Source: an uncultured Bacteroidales bacterium
GTDB taxonomy: Bacteria > Bacteroidota > Bacteroidia > Bacteroidales > UBA4417
DNA: 33,770 bases
Assembly: GCA_903879715.1 (NCBI GenBank)
Contig: CAIRMR010000083.1
Location: 1-33,770, forward strand
Direction of reading: 5' to 3'
This document shows positions 24,901-32,529 of this stretch, one piece after another (position 1 is the first letter of the stretch; every line of letters begins with the position of its first letter). The position numbers and the translations under genes are program-made. The notes beneath the pieces were generated by a model that ran no database searches, was not told the origin of the DNA, and worked only from the letters and a program-made list of their open reading frames with translations.

Positions 24901-25857
24901 AATCAACCGCAAGCAGACAAATTTGACCTGACTCCTTTTACTGATCAGGGACTTTGTTTTGAAGAACAATGGAGCCGTGCGCTCGCAGTCGATCCGGAGT
25001 TTGTGTTCGTAACCGGATGGAACGAATGGAGTGCCGGTGCGCAGGTAATGGGAAAGGATATCAATAAATCGCTCCTGAAATGGGATTTTTATCCCGGGGC
25101 TAATCTGGGAAAAGGAGGGAGAAAGTTAAAAGAAGGTGATCACTATTTTATCGACCAGTACAACCAGGAGTTCAGCCGCGATATTGAACCCATGACAGGC
25201 GGACATACCGATAATTATTATTACCAGCTGATGGCCAATATCCGCAGGTACAAAGGAATGGAAAAACCTATGGAGGCCGGACCTTCGGTTGCCATTGACA
25301 TCCGTGGCGATTTTAAACAATGGAACAACGTTAAAGCAGTTTATTACGATCATATCGGCGACACCGAACACCGGAACAGCCTTGGGCAGGGACAGGCCGG
25401 ACCTTATGTGAATAATACCGGAAGAAACGACATTGTTACTCTGAAAGTGGCCTATGATGCCAATTCGGTATATTTCTATGCCGAAACTGCCAAAGATATC
25501 AGTCCGACGACAGATAAAAACTGGATGTTGCTGTTTATTGATGCTGACCAGCAAAAGGAAACCGGCTGGGAAGGATATGACCTGGTAATCAATTCAGTAG
25601 TAACCAATCCTAAAATGACAACCCTTTCGTGGTTAAACAAGGATGGATCGATTGGGAAATCAGTAGCTGTACCTTACCAGCTTAATCAGAACAAACTAAT
25701 GATTAAGATCAAACGATCTGATTTGAGCAAAAATGAAAAGATTGCTTTTGACTTTCACTGGGCCGATAATATTCAAAAGATTGGTGATATTACGGAATTT
25801 TTCCTGAATGGCGATAACGCGCCCGAACGCCGTTCTAATTATCGGTTCCAACCATGA
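21913..25857 (+). CDS. Giant secreted double-barrel glycosidase-like protein (DUF5722-type + GH99/GH71-like) with C-terminal CBM9-like domain
   Basis: 1314 residues. The signal peptide ends near 'FAYSQ' (about 42); ATG 21940 (Met10) is an alternative start. Residues about 45-175 form a beta-sandwich. About 215-690 form a DUF5722-like GH-A barrel with 'MHNEVDAGW' (Glu475) and 'LSENGTNSRTY' (Glu617) as candidate acid/base and nucleophile. About 763-1110 is a second barrel of the GH99/GH71 type: 'FVGMFYFMTHITPGG', 'DAGVDVIIFDVTND' and 'VTGWNEWSAG' (Glu1038). Residues about 1127-1314 are a CBM9-like domain ('DIRGDFKQWNNVKAVYYDH', 'DIVTLKVAYDANSVYFYAE'). It presumably hydrolyses complex oligosaccharides in the periplasm or outside the cell. 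No lipobox or sorting domain is seen. Two catalytic modules fused in one chain is notable. Confidence 0.75.
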   Translation: MRTKLQNFEMTDLILLPKNILQFAIALLWMALFLFSGFAYSQNDAKDALQTLNLINENIHDATLSVEAGSYRIKTTGNDPFIYTDALQNSLSLGNTVLSFEYFCPRGLDHLEIYFCPPVDVNHSKLVSKIGLSEGWVGFSIDLGKDIGDWGKPGEYLRLDLGSISGVDIQIRNIKLRAKTAREIQLASEYQEKKRKETILENNLNKYLSTEYAAHITKVEVGSDKITISGNAEKASSLFLCEIPPYQDVTEEQTFATTIPVSGGTFKTSAPRFIKRDGQTYDRLLSKWVLAKKTASGYSLVSHARYPDQIKSKYNLPYEKASSRKGLGGFSTNRGHTEDMEDLDITSATVNIWITRFMYSKAAPDRIEHQYNGKSYYFGKKEVAVFDSTFSFTAKRNIITAAILLIDKIENCADPEIGKLLQHPDCDPAGIYAMPNMTNPESVECYAAALDFLASRYSRPDKKYGRCNHWIMHNEVDAGWVWTNAGDKTALVFMDTYIKSMRMCYNIARSYNPHSEVFVTLTHYWAWTSHPKFYPSKDLMEYLLKYCRAEGDFQWAMAQHPYPEDLFEPKTWLDPRVTFDFNTQLITFKNLEVLDAWIKLPEALYQGKTKRTLWLSENGTNSRTYSDQDLKEQAAGFAYTWKKMKDLDGIDGFQWHNWFDHRGEGGLRIGLRRFPDDETDPGGAKPVWYVYQAAGRANEDSVFDQYKQVIGIRDWDEVNYIGEIDPAKKQQSYRDLKSDSWVATDALGRKLPTYEDCGPVKKDRFVGMFYFMTHITPGGPGPYDVTKTMKANPDNPLWVDGDYFWGEPENGYYLSNEKWMIRKHAQLLSDAGVDVIIFDVTNDKTFPEVYLPVCEVFREMRSNGEKTPDIAFLGSEISVNTLWKDFYKKAMYPDLWFQWKGKPLLLFGQHEIPTRKKNNDVVFAEEIRSFFSIRQSWAWTSLPWYQSCPYGKDKWPWVDHYPQAINWHESPDKAEMIPVAVGQHPLSNIGRSYHNYNQPQADKFDLTPFTDQGLCFEEQWSRALAVDPEFVFVTGWNEWSAGAQVMGKDINKSLLKWDFYPGANLGKGGRKLKEGDHYFIDQYNQEFSRDIEPMTGGHTDNYYYQLMANIRRYKGMEKPMEAGPSVAIDIRGDFKQWNNVKAVYYDHIGDTEHRNSLGQGQAGPYVNNTGRNDIVTLKVAYDANSVYFYAETAKDISPTTDKNWMLLFIDADQQKETGWEGYDLVINSVVTNPKMTTLSWLNKDGSIGKSVAVPYQLNQNKLMIKIKRSDLSKNEKIAFDFHWADNIQKIGDITEFFLNGDNAPERRSNYRFQP

Positions 25858-25886
25858 CAAAGAGAACGATTTATAAATGACTGCCC

Positions 25887-26954
25887 ATGAAAACTTCATC
25901 TGTATTTGTTTCGCTTATTGCCCTTGTACTCTTGTCTTTTGTCCGGCCGGATAAGGAGTTTCGCATATTCCAGTTCCCTCAAAACCAGGTACCTCGAATC
26001 GACGGTGATTTCTCGGATTGGAGCATAGTGCCTGAATCGTATACCATTGGTATTGATGAACTGAAGAATACCGCACATGGAGAAGGAAAAGCACAGGATC
26101 CAAAAGACTTCGATTTGAAAGTTAAAGTGGCCTGGGTGAAAGATTTGAACCGGCTTTATTTTTACGTCGATGCATACGACGACTTCTGGGACTTCAGTGA
26201 TAGTGCTCTTCAGCAGGATATCTTTGAAATAGTTGTTGACGGCGACAATTCCGGTGGACCCTTTATAACCCAGGCAAACTGGAATTTTATTAACAGAGCT
26301 AAGAACCAACCCTTTTTCAATGGTAAAGGAACCCAGGCACAGAATTACCATATTTTTACTCCTGTTAGTAATAAAGATTGGGCATTAGCGTGGGGAAACT
26401 TCCCTTGGATCAAGGAATTTCCGTATGCGAATTCAGCATGCAGGTATAATTTTAAACAGGGTGAAAGCGGCAGGCTTCAAATGGAATTCTACATTACACC
26501 ATTTGATTATGCCTCTTTCAATGGACCTGATAAATCCACGGAATCAGTTCTGAAAGAGAATGAACTGATTGGGATTTCGTGGGCCATGCTCGATTTTGAT
26601 GGCAAAAAATGCGAGGCATTTATGAATCTTTCGCACGACTTACGGATGATCAACAATGCTTCGTACCTGTGTGCATTCCGACTGATGCCGCTGGAAAAGG
26701 CACTTGTAAAACCCATTGAAGCCAACTGGAAATGCATTGTTGATAGCAAGGATCAAAGAATTATCAGGTTCTATGATAATTCAGTGGGCGAAATCACAAA
26801 ATGGCACTGGGAATTTGGCGACGGGAAAACATCGGAAGAGCAAAATCCGGTGCACGAATACAAGGGCAGCAATGCCTGGACAGTGATTCTTACCATAGAA
26901 GGACCAGCAGGAAAATCAATCCGTTCGAAAGTATGGGAAGTGGTTACAGAATAG
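25887..26954 (+). CDS. Secreted CBM9-like + PKD domain protein
   Basis: 355 residues with a signal peptide (about 1-20). Residues about 22-270 form a CBM9-like carbohydrate-binding sandwich: 'PRIDGDFSDWSIVPESY', 'LKVKVAWVKDLNRLYFYVDAYDD', 'DIFEIVVDGDNSGGPF'. Residues about 280-355 form a PKD domain with the signature 'WEFGDGKTSEEQNPVHEY'. There is no catalytic domain, so it is a glycan-binding partner. Its N-terminal module is of the same type as the C-terminal module of the giant glycosidase 29 bp upstream, which suggests the two recognise the same ligand. The 206-bp gap after it may end the transcription unit. Confidence 0.8.
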   Translation: MKTSSVFVSLIALVLLSFVRPDKEFRIFQFPQNQVPRIDGDFSDWSIVPESYTIGIDELKNTAHGEGKAQDPKDFDLKVKVAWVKDLNRLYFYVDAYDDFWDFSDSALQQDIFEIVVDGDNSGGPFITQANWNFINRAKNQPFFNGKGTQAQNYHIFTPVSNKDWALAWGNFPWIKEFPYANSACRYNFKQGESGRLQMEFYITPFDYASFNGPDKSTESVLKENELIGISWAMLDFDGKKCEAFMNLSHDLRMINNASYLCAFRLMPLEKALVKPIEANWKCIVDSKDQRIIRFYDNSVGEITKWHWEFGDGKTSEEQNPVHEYKGSNAWTVILTIEGPAGKSIRSKVWEVVTE

Positions 26955-27160
26955 GAGTTTGGGAAATATGGACTGCATTAAACCCCTATTATGGTAAGCA
27001 TGACATCTGGCTTTGATAGAATAAAAGCAGGAAAGGAATATGCGTTAATAGAGTTAAAGGCTATGTCATAAACTACTTCTTATCGTTGAAACAGACATAT
27101 TCTGCCTTATCTGAAATTATAATTAAAACCGGATTTATGCAAATTGATAGAAGCAGTAAA

Positions 27161-28228
27161 ATGACCCGAATGCAAAAAAGCATTACAGCTTACTTTTGGC
27201 TCCGCTTATTGGCATTGGGTTTCATCATCCATGGGTGTAAAGCAGAAAGTTCCCGGCAAAACACGGAAAAAACACCTGAAAAAAAATCCATCAAATCGGG
27301 ACAAGAATGGTACGATACGGATGGGAAGCTCATTCAGGCGCATGGCGGGGGAATGCTTTACCACGAAGGGGTTTATTACTGGTACGGAGAAAATAAAGAT
27401 ACAGACACAAAATTTCCAAGATTAAGAACTGATATAATTGGCATTAACTGCTATTCGTCCACCGATTTTTACAACTGGAAAAATGAAGATATAGTTTTGC
27501 CCGCAGTAAAAGATGATCCGGGCAGCGCCCTTTATCCGCAAAATGTTCTTGAACGCCCCAAAGTAATTTTTAACGACAAAACCGGTAAATTTATCATGTG
27601 GTTTCATGTTGATGATTCTCTATATCAAAAAGCACATGTCGGGATTGCCGTAAGCGATAGCCCGAAAGGCCCGTTCATTTTCAAGGAAAGTTTCAGGCCA
27701 CTTGGTTTCGAAAGCCGCGATATGACAGTATTTAAAGATGATGATAGTAAAGCGTATTTAGTATTTGGCTCAGGATGGCATAATAAAATTGTAATTGCCG
27801 AACTATCTGAAGATTATCTATCATTGAATGGATCTTATACAACCCATCTGCACACCGATGGTCCGCCCTTGGGCAGGGAAGCTCCGGCTTTGTTCAAACG
27901 AAAAGGTAAATACTACCTGATAACATCCGGAACAACAGGATGGTTTACAAATCCGGCCCAATGTGATGTGGCAGAAAATATAAACGGACCCTATAAAACC
28001 ATTGGTAATCCTTGCGAAGGAATGTATGCAGAAGTTACTTTTTTGGGGCAAAGCACTCACGTACAAAAAATACAGGGAAAGGAAGATGCATTTGTATTTA
28101 TGGCCGACAGGTGGATTCCAACTGATTTAAAGAACTCCAGATACCTTTGGCTTCCGGTACAATTTAATAAAAACAACGAGCCGGTATTAAAATGGATAAA
28201 TGAATGGGATATGGATTCCTATAAATAA
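27161..28228 (+). CDS. GH43-family lipoprotein (GH43_24-like arabinofuranosidase/galactanase clan)
   Basis: About 355 residues from ATG 27161; ATGs at 27137 and 27170 are equally possible and none has a good ribosome site. The signal ends 'LGFIIHGCKA', with a lipobox-like Cys. The catalytic five-bladed propeller begins 'WYDTDGKLIQAHGGGMLYHEGVYYWYGENK', a start typical of GH43 enzymes related to exo-beta-1,3-galactanases, and continues with 'CYSSTDFYNWKNE', 'LERPKVIFNDKTGKFIMW', 'ESRDMTVFKDDDSKAYLVF' and 'GREAPALFKRKGKYYLITSG', the last holding the likely acid Glu. Substrate guesses are arabinogalactan or another galactan/arabinan side chain. It is followed by another GH43 and a GH2, forming a beta-galactoside/arabinoside degradation block. 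Confidence 0.85.
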   Translation: MTRMQKSITAYFWLRLLALGFIIHGCKAESSRQNTEKTPEKKSIKSGQEWYDTDGKLIQAHGGGMLYHEGVYYWYGENKDTDTKFPRLRTDIIGINCYSSTDFYNWKNEDIVLPAVKDDPGSALYPQNVLERPKVIFNDKTGKFIMWFHVDDSLYQKAHVGIAVSDSPKGPFIFKESFRPLGFESRDMTVFKDDDSKAYLVFGSGWHNKIVIAELSEDYLSLNGSYTTHLHTDGPPLGREAPALFKRKGKYYLITSGTTGWFTNPAQCDVAENINGPYKTIGNPCEGMYAEVTFLGQSTHVQKIQGKEDAFVFMADRWIPTDLKNSRYLWLPVQFNKNNEPVLKWINEWDMDSYK

Positions 28229-28296
28229 TCAAATATCAAATTCATATAGCGGGATTGAAAAGTGCAAAGCAGGATAGATCTTAATCAAGCATTAAA

Positions 28297-29964
28297 ATGA
28301 ACATTGTGATTAAACCTTTATTGTTTGTTGCGTTTCTAACAATTGTTTTAAACGGTCAGGCTCAGATGGTAGAGATTTTAAAACTGGACAAAAGTGCCTT
28401 TATGATTGACAGCCGGCAAAAGATGAAGATAAACTTCAAAGGTGAATTTAATGGCAAGGTATTGTGGACATCAAGTAACAATAATGTTGCTACGGTATCT
28501 CAGGATGGTGTTGTTAAAGGAAAATCGCATGGAGATGCTGTTATTACTGCTTTATACGGTACCCAAAAAGCAGAATGCATCGCTTCGGTGGATTATGAAG
28601 GCCAGAATCCTATACTTCCACCAACATGGGGGCTTTTTATTGCCGATGGTGAACCCCATGTCTTTGATGGGAAGATGTACATTTTTGGTTCAAGGGATGT
28701 CGAAAACGGATTTCTCCCTACAGGAGAAAGGGACTGGTGTTCCCGGGATTATCATGTAATTTATTCTGACGACTTGATTCATTGGATCGATGGAGGGATT
28801 ATCCTTTCATTGAGCGATATTCCGGATGAATTCCTGAATGAGGGTGATAACCGGTTGTGGGCACCTGATATTTTTAAAAGTCCGCTCGAAAAGGAGAAAT
28901 ATTATTTGACCTTTTGTGTAAACAACAATAACGGCATGTTTATCGCGGAAAGTAAAAGCCCATTGGGCCCATTTATCAATGTTAAACAAATAACCCTTAA
29001 TAATGAACCTGTCAGGGTTATTGATCCCGGGACTCTGGTGGATAAAGATGGGAAAGTGTATATGGCAAATCCTGACTTCTACATTTCACAACTTGATCCT
29101 GCGGATTATTCAAAAATTATCCCTGGTACCTATCAGAATGTAAAAGAATACATGCCGGATGATAATCAGCCTTTCGAAGGTCCTTCACTGAGAAAAAGGG
29201 CAAATACCTATTATTATATCTACATCCAAAATAAAGGGAATATTAAGAAAGATGGTGCAGTTCCAACCAGAATGGCCTATATGACCTCAAAACAACCCCT
29301 GGGACCCTATTCATATAAAGGATTGATAATTACTAATTATGATTATCTGAATGCCGGCAACATTCATGGATCTATTGAGGAGTTTAAAGGACAATGGTAT
29401 GTTTCGTACCACATGCCTTTGGCGGATAATGAACTCACACGGGTAGCTTGTCTGGACAAATTATATTTTAACACGGATGGAACAATTAAACAGGTATTAC
29501 CTTCTTCTTCCGGGGTTAAAGGCTATTTCGAAGCGGGTGATAAAATTCAGGCTTCAAGTGGTATTTTATTCTCTGGTGGCAGGGGTGATGTAAGAATCAA
29601 AACCCGTAAGGAACATACCGAAAATAAATATGTATTTAATTATATTGATTATCCATACTCATTTTACAGTGAAGCAGGGCAATGGATATGTTACAGGTAT
29701 ATGAAATTTGAAAGAAAAATTGACAATTTGCAAATTCGTGTTTCTACAGAAAGTCAAGGTTCGGAAATTGAAATCCGAAGAGGGACGGAAAATGGCAAGC
29801 TTCTATCGACGTTGACCTTGCCAGATACAAATGGGAAATGGGAAACTGTTGAAGCTCCGGTAAAAATAGAAAACAATGGGGTCGAAGAGTTTTACATTGT
29901 ACTTAAAAATAACAATTCAAAGCATGATGTAAAGATTGACTGGCTGATATTTGGAAATAATTAA
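28297..29964 (+). CDS. Secreted GH43 enzyme with N-terminal Big2-like Ig domain and C-terminal CBM6-like domain
   Basis: 555 residues. The signal peptide ends at 'GQAQ' (about 22). A bacterial Ig-like (Big2) domain spans about 25-95 ('LWTSSNNNVATVSQDGVVKGKSHGDAVITA'). The GH43 propeller spans about 105-420, with the usual three acids visible: Asp117 ('IADGEPHVFDG'), Asp243 ('DPGTLVDKDG') and Glu294 ('FEGPS'). About 430-555 is a CBM6-like sandwich ('YRYMKFERKIDNLQIRVSTESQGSEIEIRRG'). The domain order matches Bacteroidota exo-acting alpha-L-arabinofuranosidases or beta-xylosidases; the substrate is not decidable here. The next gene's true start follows 85 bp on. Confidence 0.9.
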   Translation: MNIVIKPLLFVAFLTIVLNGQAQMVEILKLDKSAFMIDSRQKMKINFKGEFNGKVLWTSSNNNVATVSQDGVVKGKSHGDAVITALYGTQKAECIASVDYEGQNPILPPTWGLFIADGEPHVFDGKMYIFGSRDVENGFLPTGERDWCSRDYHVIYSDDLIHWIDGGIILSLSDIPDEFLNEGDNRLWAPDIFKSPLEKEKYYLTFCVNNNNGMFIAESKSPLGPFINVKQITLNNEPVRVIDPGTLVDKDGKVYMANPDFYISQLDPADYSKIIPGTYQNVKEYMPDDNQPFEGPSLRKRANTYYYIYIQNKGNIKKDGAVPTRMAYMTSKQPLGPYSYKGLIITNYDYLNAGNIHGSIEEFKGQWYVSYHMPLADNELTRVACLDKLYFNTDGTIKQVLPSSSGVKGYFEAGDKIQASSGILFSGGRGDVRIKTRKEHTENKYVFNYIDYPYSFYSEAGQWICYRYMKFERKIDNLQIRVSTESQGSEIEIRRGTENGKLLSTLTLPDTNGKWETVEAPVKIENNGVEEFYIVLKNNNSKHDVKIDWLIFGNN

Positions 29965-30037
29965 CAGGAGAACAGACAAGATGGTCAAAAGCCGTAGTTA
30001 CATGTGTTTTGGTAATATGAACCTCATTATAATTTTA

Positions 30038-30044
30038 AAGGAAG
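30038..30044 (+). promoter_or_regulatory. Shine-Dalgarno site AAGGAAG fixing the start at 30050
   Basis: Five bases before ATG 30050, whose product begins with a clean signal peptide. The in-frame ATG at 29951 would overlap the previous gene and add 33 residues before that signal. Confidence 0.55.
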
Positions 30045-30049
30045 TAAAG

Positions 30050-32515
30050 ATGGATTGTAAAAAAATACTGATTTTAGTTTTTATATTCTTAGGAAGCATA
30101 CAAGCATTTCCTCAGACAGACGAGAATGTATTCCGGAATACATCAGTCGTTAAAACGAAATTGAATTCAGAATCCATCATGGATGAGGATATTAATTTCA
30201 ATACAAACTGGAAATTCCAGTTGGGGGTATTACCCGGATTTTATGTTCCTGGCTATAACGATAACAATTGGCGTACACTTGATGTTCCGCACGATTGGTC
30301 AGTGGAAGGGAAATTCGACGAGCAAAATCCAGCCGGTGCTTCAGGTGGTTTCCTCCCTTCTGGAATTGGATGCTACCGCAAACACTTTGTAATGCCCGAA
30401 GGCTCAAAAGGGAAACGGGTAAAAATAAGGTTCGATGGCGTTTATATGAAGTCTTCGGTTTATCTGAATGGAGTATTTTTGGGAAACAGACCGTATGGGT
30501 TCAGCACGTTTGAATATGACCTTACTCCACATCTCAAATACGATAATGCGGAAAACATAATAGCCGTTGAAGTGGATAACTCTTTGCAACCAAGTTCCCG
30601 TTGGTACACAGGCTCAGGCATTAACAGGAATGTGTATTTGTTAATTACCGAACAGCAGCATTTCATGTCGTTCGGAACTTTCGTCCGGACCGATAAGCTA
30701 ACTGCAAATAACGCCGTTGTTAAAATTGACTGTAAGGTTGTTTCCAACCAATATCCTGAAAGTGAATCTGTAAAGTTTCAGCGATTTCCTGAAGATGTTA
30801 CAAGGAAAGTAAAGCCATCAAAAATTGTGGCCCAGCTAAAAAATGCCAAGGGTGAAGTGGTCAAAGAAGTAAGCACTGATCAACCTTTAATCGACTATTC
30901 AGAGCTTGCGGCTCAATTACAAATAAACGTTGAAAATCCAATTCTGTGGTCGGATAAAACACCTTTTCTCTATATATTGGAATTGCAGTTGTGGGTTGAT
31001 GGTAAGCTAACGGATACGGAGCAACATCAGATCGGAATCCGAAAAATTGAATTTAACAGTAATAACGGGATGCTGGTAAATGGCGAAAAAGTTATAGTCA
31101 AAGGAGTCTGCCTGCATAAAGATGCCGGTTCGTTCGGTACAGCGGTACCCAAAGATGTCTGGCGGTATCGTTTACGGAAATTAAAGGCTTTGGGCAGTAA
31201 TGCTATACGTACGCATGGCCCGGTTGATCCTGTTTTTATTGATGTATGCGACGAAATGGGGTTTTATCTGATGGCCGAAGCGTTTGATGAATGGGATAAA
31301 ACCTGGGAATACGGATACTCCGAAGATCCCTGGGGGAAATTACCCTATACCTATAATAAATTCTTTAAACAGTGGGCTGAAACCGATCTGAAGGATATGG
31401 TGAAGCGGGATAGAAATCACCCTTCCGTATTTATGTACTCAGTTGGAAACGAGGTACCCAATCAACGCTATTCCGACGGGGCAAAAACACTGAGTATGCT
31501 GGAGGACTGGGCTAAGGAAGAGGATCCGACACGTGCGGTAATTTCCTGCTGCGACTGGGCTCCGTGGGCAAATAAGTCAGGCTTCATGGATACAATGGAT
31601 ATTGCAGGATATAATTATCCCGACAGGTATTTCAGGAAACATTATGAGGAGGAACATGAGGCTCATCCCGGCAGAGTTCTGTTAGGCACTGAAAACTACC
31701 TGAATCTCGAAAACTGGATTATGGTACGCGACAATCCTTATGTTGTAGGTCTGTTTTTATGGGTTGGTATTGATTACCTGGGCGAATCATTGCAATGGCC
31801 CCGCCGTGGTTGGGAATGGGGAATAATTGACATTGCCGGCTTCGAAAAGAGTCTGTATTATTACTGGCAGGCGTTCTGGTCGGAAAAGCCAATGGTTCAT
31901 ATTGCCGTAAATCTGAAAGAGAAAGATAAATTTGAGTGGAGGAGCTACAACATCGCTTCGCATTGGAATTTTACCCCAAATGAAGTTGATACCGTTTTTG
32001 TTTACAGCAATACGGAAGAAGTGGAATTATTCCTGAATAAAAAAAGCCTTGGAAGAAAGAAAGTGAACCCGGATACGTACCAGGCTATTTATGTACTTGG
32101 TTTCAAAAAAGGTGAACTTCAGGCCAAAGGCTATAATAAAAAGAAGGAAGTTGCTACGCATACATTGAATACAGCCGGTGAGCCAAAACAATTGAAACTG
32201 CTACCCGAATATGTAAAAGAAGCTTATTCGGATTCCGGATTAATCTTCGTAACTCTTGAAGTTCAGGATGAAAAGGGAACAAGATGTCCAAAGGCCACTG
32301 ATAACATAGAAGTTATTATTGACGGGCAGGGCGAGCTTATAGGACTGGATTCGGGCGACCAGAAAAGCCATGAATTGTACAAGCAAAACAAACGAAAAGC
32401 ATATGAAGGAAGGCTGTTGCTTACCATCAGGCCAAAAGGACAGGGAAACATTAAAATCGTCTGCAATTCGAATGGGCTGAAATCAGCCAGTTTAGAAATA
32501 GCTGCAGGGAAATAA
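30050..32515 (+). CDS. GH2 family glycosidase (beta-galactosidase type), secreted
   Basis: 821 residues from ATG 30050, with signal peptide 'MDCKKILILVFIFLGSIQAF'. Domain order is standard for GH2: jelly-roll (about 45-200, 'WRTLDVPHDWSVEGKFD', 'GSGINRNVYLLI'), Ig-like domain (about 205-335), TIM barrel (about 338-620) and C-terminal Ig-like/DUF4982-type domains. The acid/base is Glu468 in 'YSVGNEVPN' and the likely nucleophile Glu548 in 'LLGTENY'. 'IRTHGPVDPVFIDVCDEMGFYLMAEAFDEW' (386-415) is the family signature. Many Bacteroidota GH2 proteins of this type are beta-galactosidases, though glucuronidase or mannosidase activity cannot be excluded. Fourteen bp separate it from the last gene, suggesting co-transcription. 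Confidence 0.92.
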   Translation: MDCKKILILVFIFLGSIQAFPQTDENVFRNTSVVKTKLNSESIMDEDINFNTNWKFQLGVLPGFYVPGYNDNNWRTLDVPHDWSVEGKFDEQNPAGASGGFLPSGIGCYRKHFVMPEGSKGKRVKIRFDGVYMKSSVYLNGVFLGNRPYGFSTFEYDLTPHLKYDNAENIIAVEVDNSLQPSSRWYTGSGINRNVYLLITEQQHFMSFGTFVRTDKLTANNAVVKIDCKVVSNQYPESESVKFQRFPEDVTRKVKPSKIVAQLKNAKGEVVKEVSTDQPLIDYSELAAQLQINVENPILWSDKTPFLYILELQLWVDGKLTDTEQHQIGIRKIEFNSNNGMLVNGEKVIVKGVCLHKDAGSFGTAVPKDVWRYRLRKLKALGSNAIRTHGPVDPVFIDVCDEMGFYLMAEAFDEWDKTWEYGYSEDPWGKLPYTYNKFFKQWAETDLKDMVKRDRNHPSVFMYSVGNEVPNQRYSDGAKTLSMLEDWAKEEDPTRAVISCCDWAPWANKSGFMDTMDIAGYNYPDRYFRKHYEEEHEAHPGRVLLGTENYLNLENWIMVRDNPYVVGLFLWVGIDYLGESLQWPRRGWEWGIIDIAGFEKSLYYYWQAFWSEKPMVHIAVNLKEKDKFEWRSYNIASHWNFTPNEVDTVFVYSNTEEVELFLNKKSLGRKKVNPDTYQAIYVLGFKKGELQAKGYNKKKEVATHTLNTAGEPKQLKLLPEYVKEAYSDSGLIFVTLEVQDEKGTRCPKATDNIEVIIDGQGELIGLDSGDQKSHELYKQNKRKAYEGRLLLTIRPKGQGNIKIVCNSNGLKSASLEIAAGK

Positions 32516-32529
32516 ACAGGTTAAAAGAC

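Noticed and set aside
29951-30049. Longer N-terminus for the GH2 gene
   Set aside because: It would overlap the previous gene and place 33 residues before a clean signal peptide that has its own ribosome site at 30038-30044.
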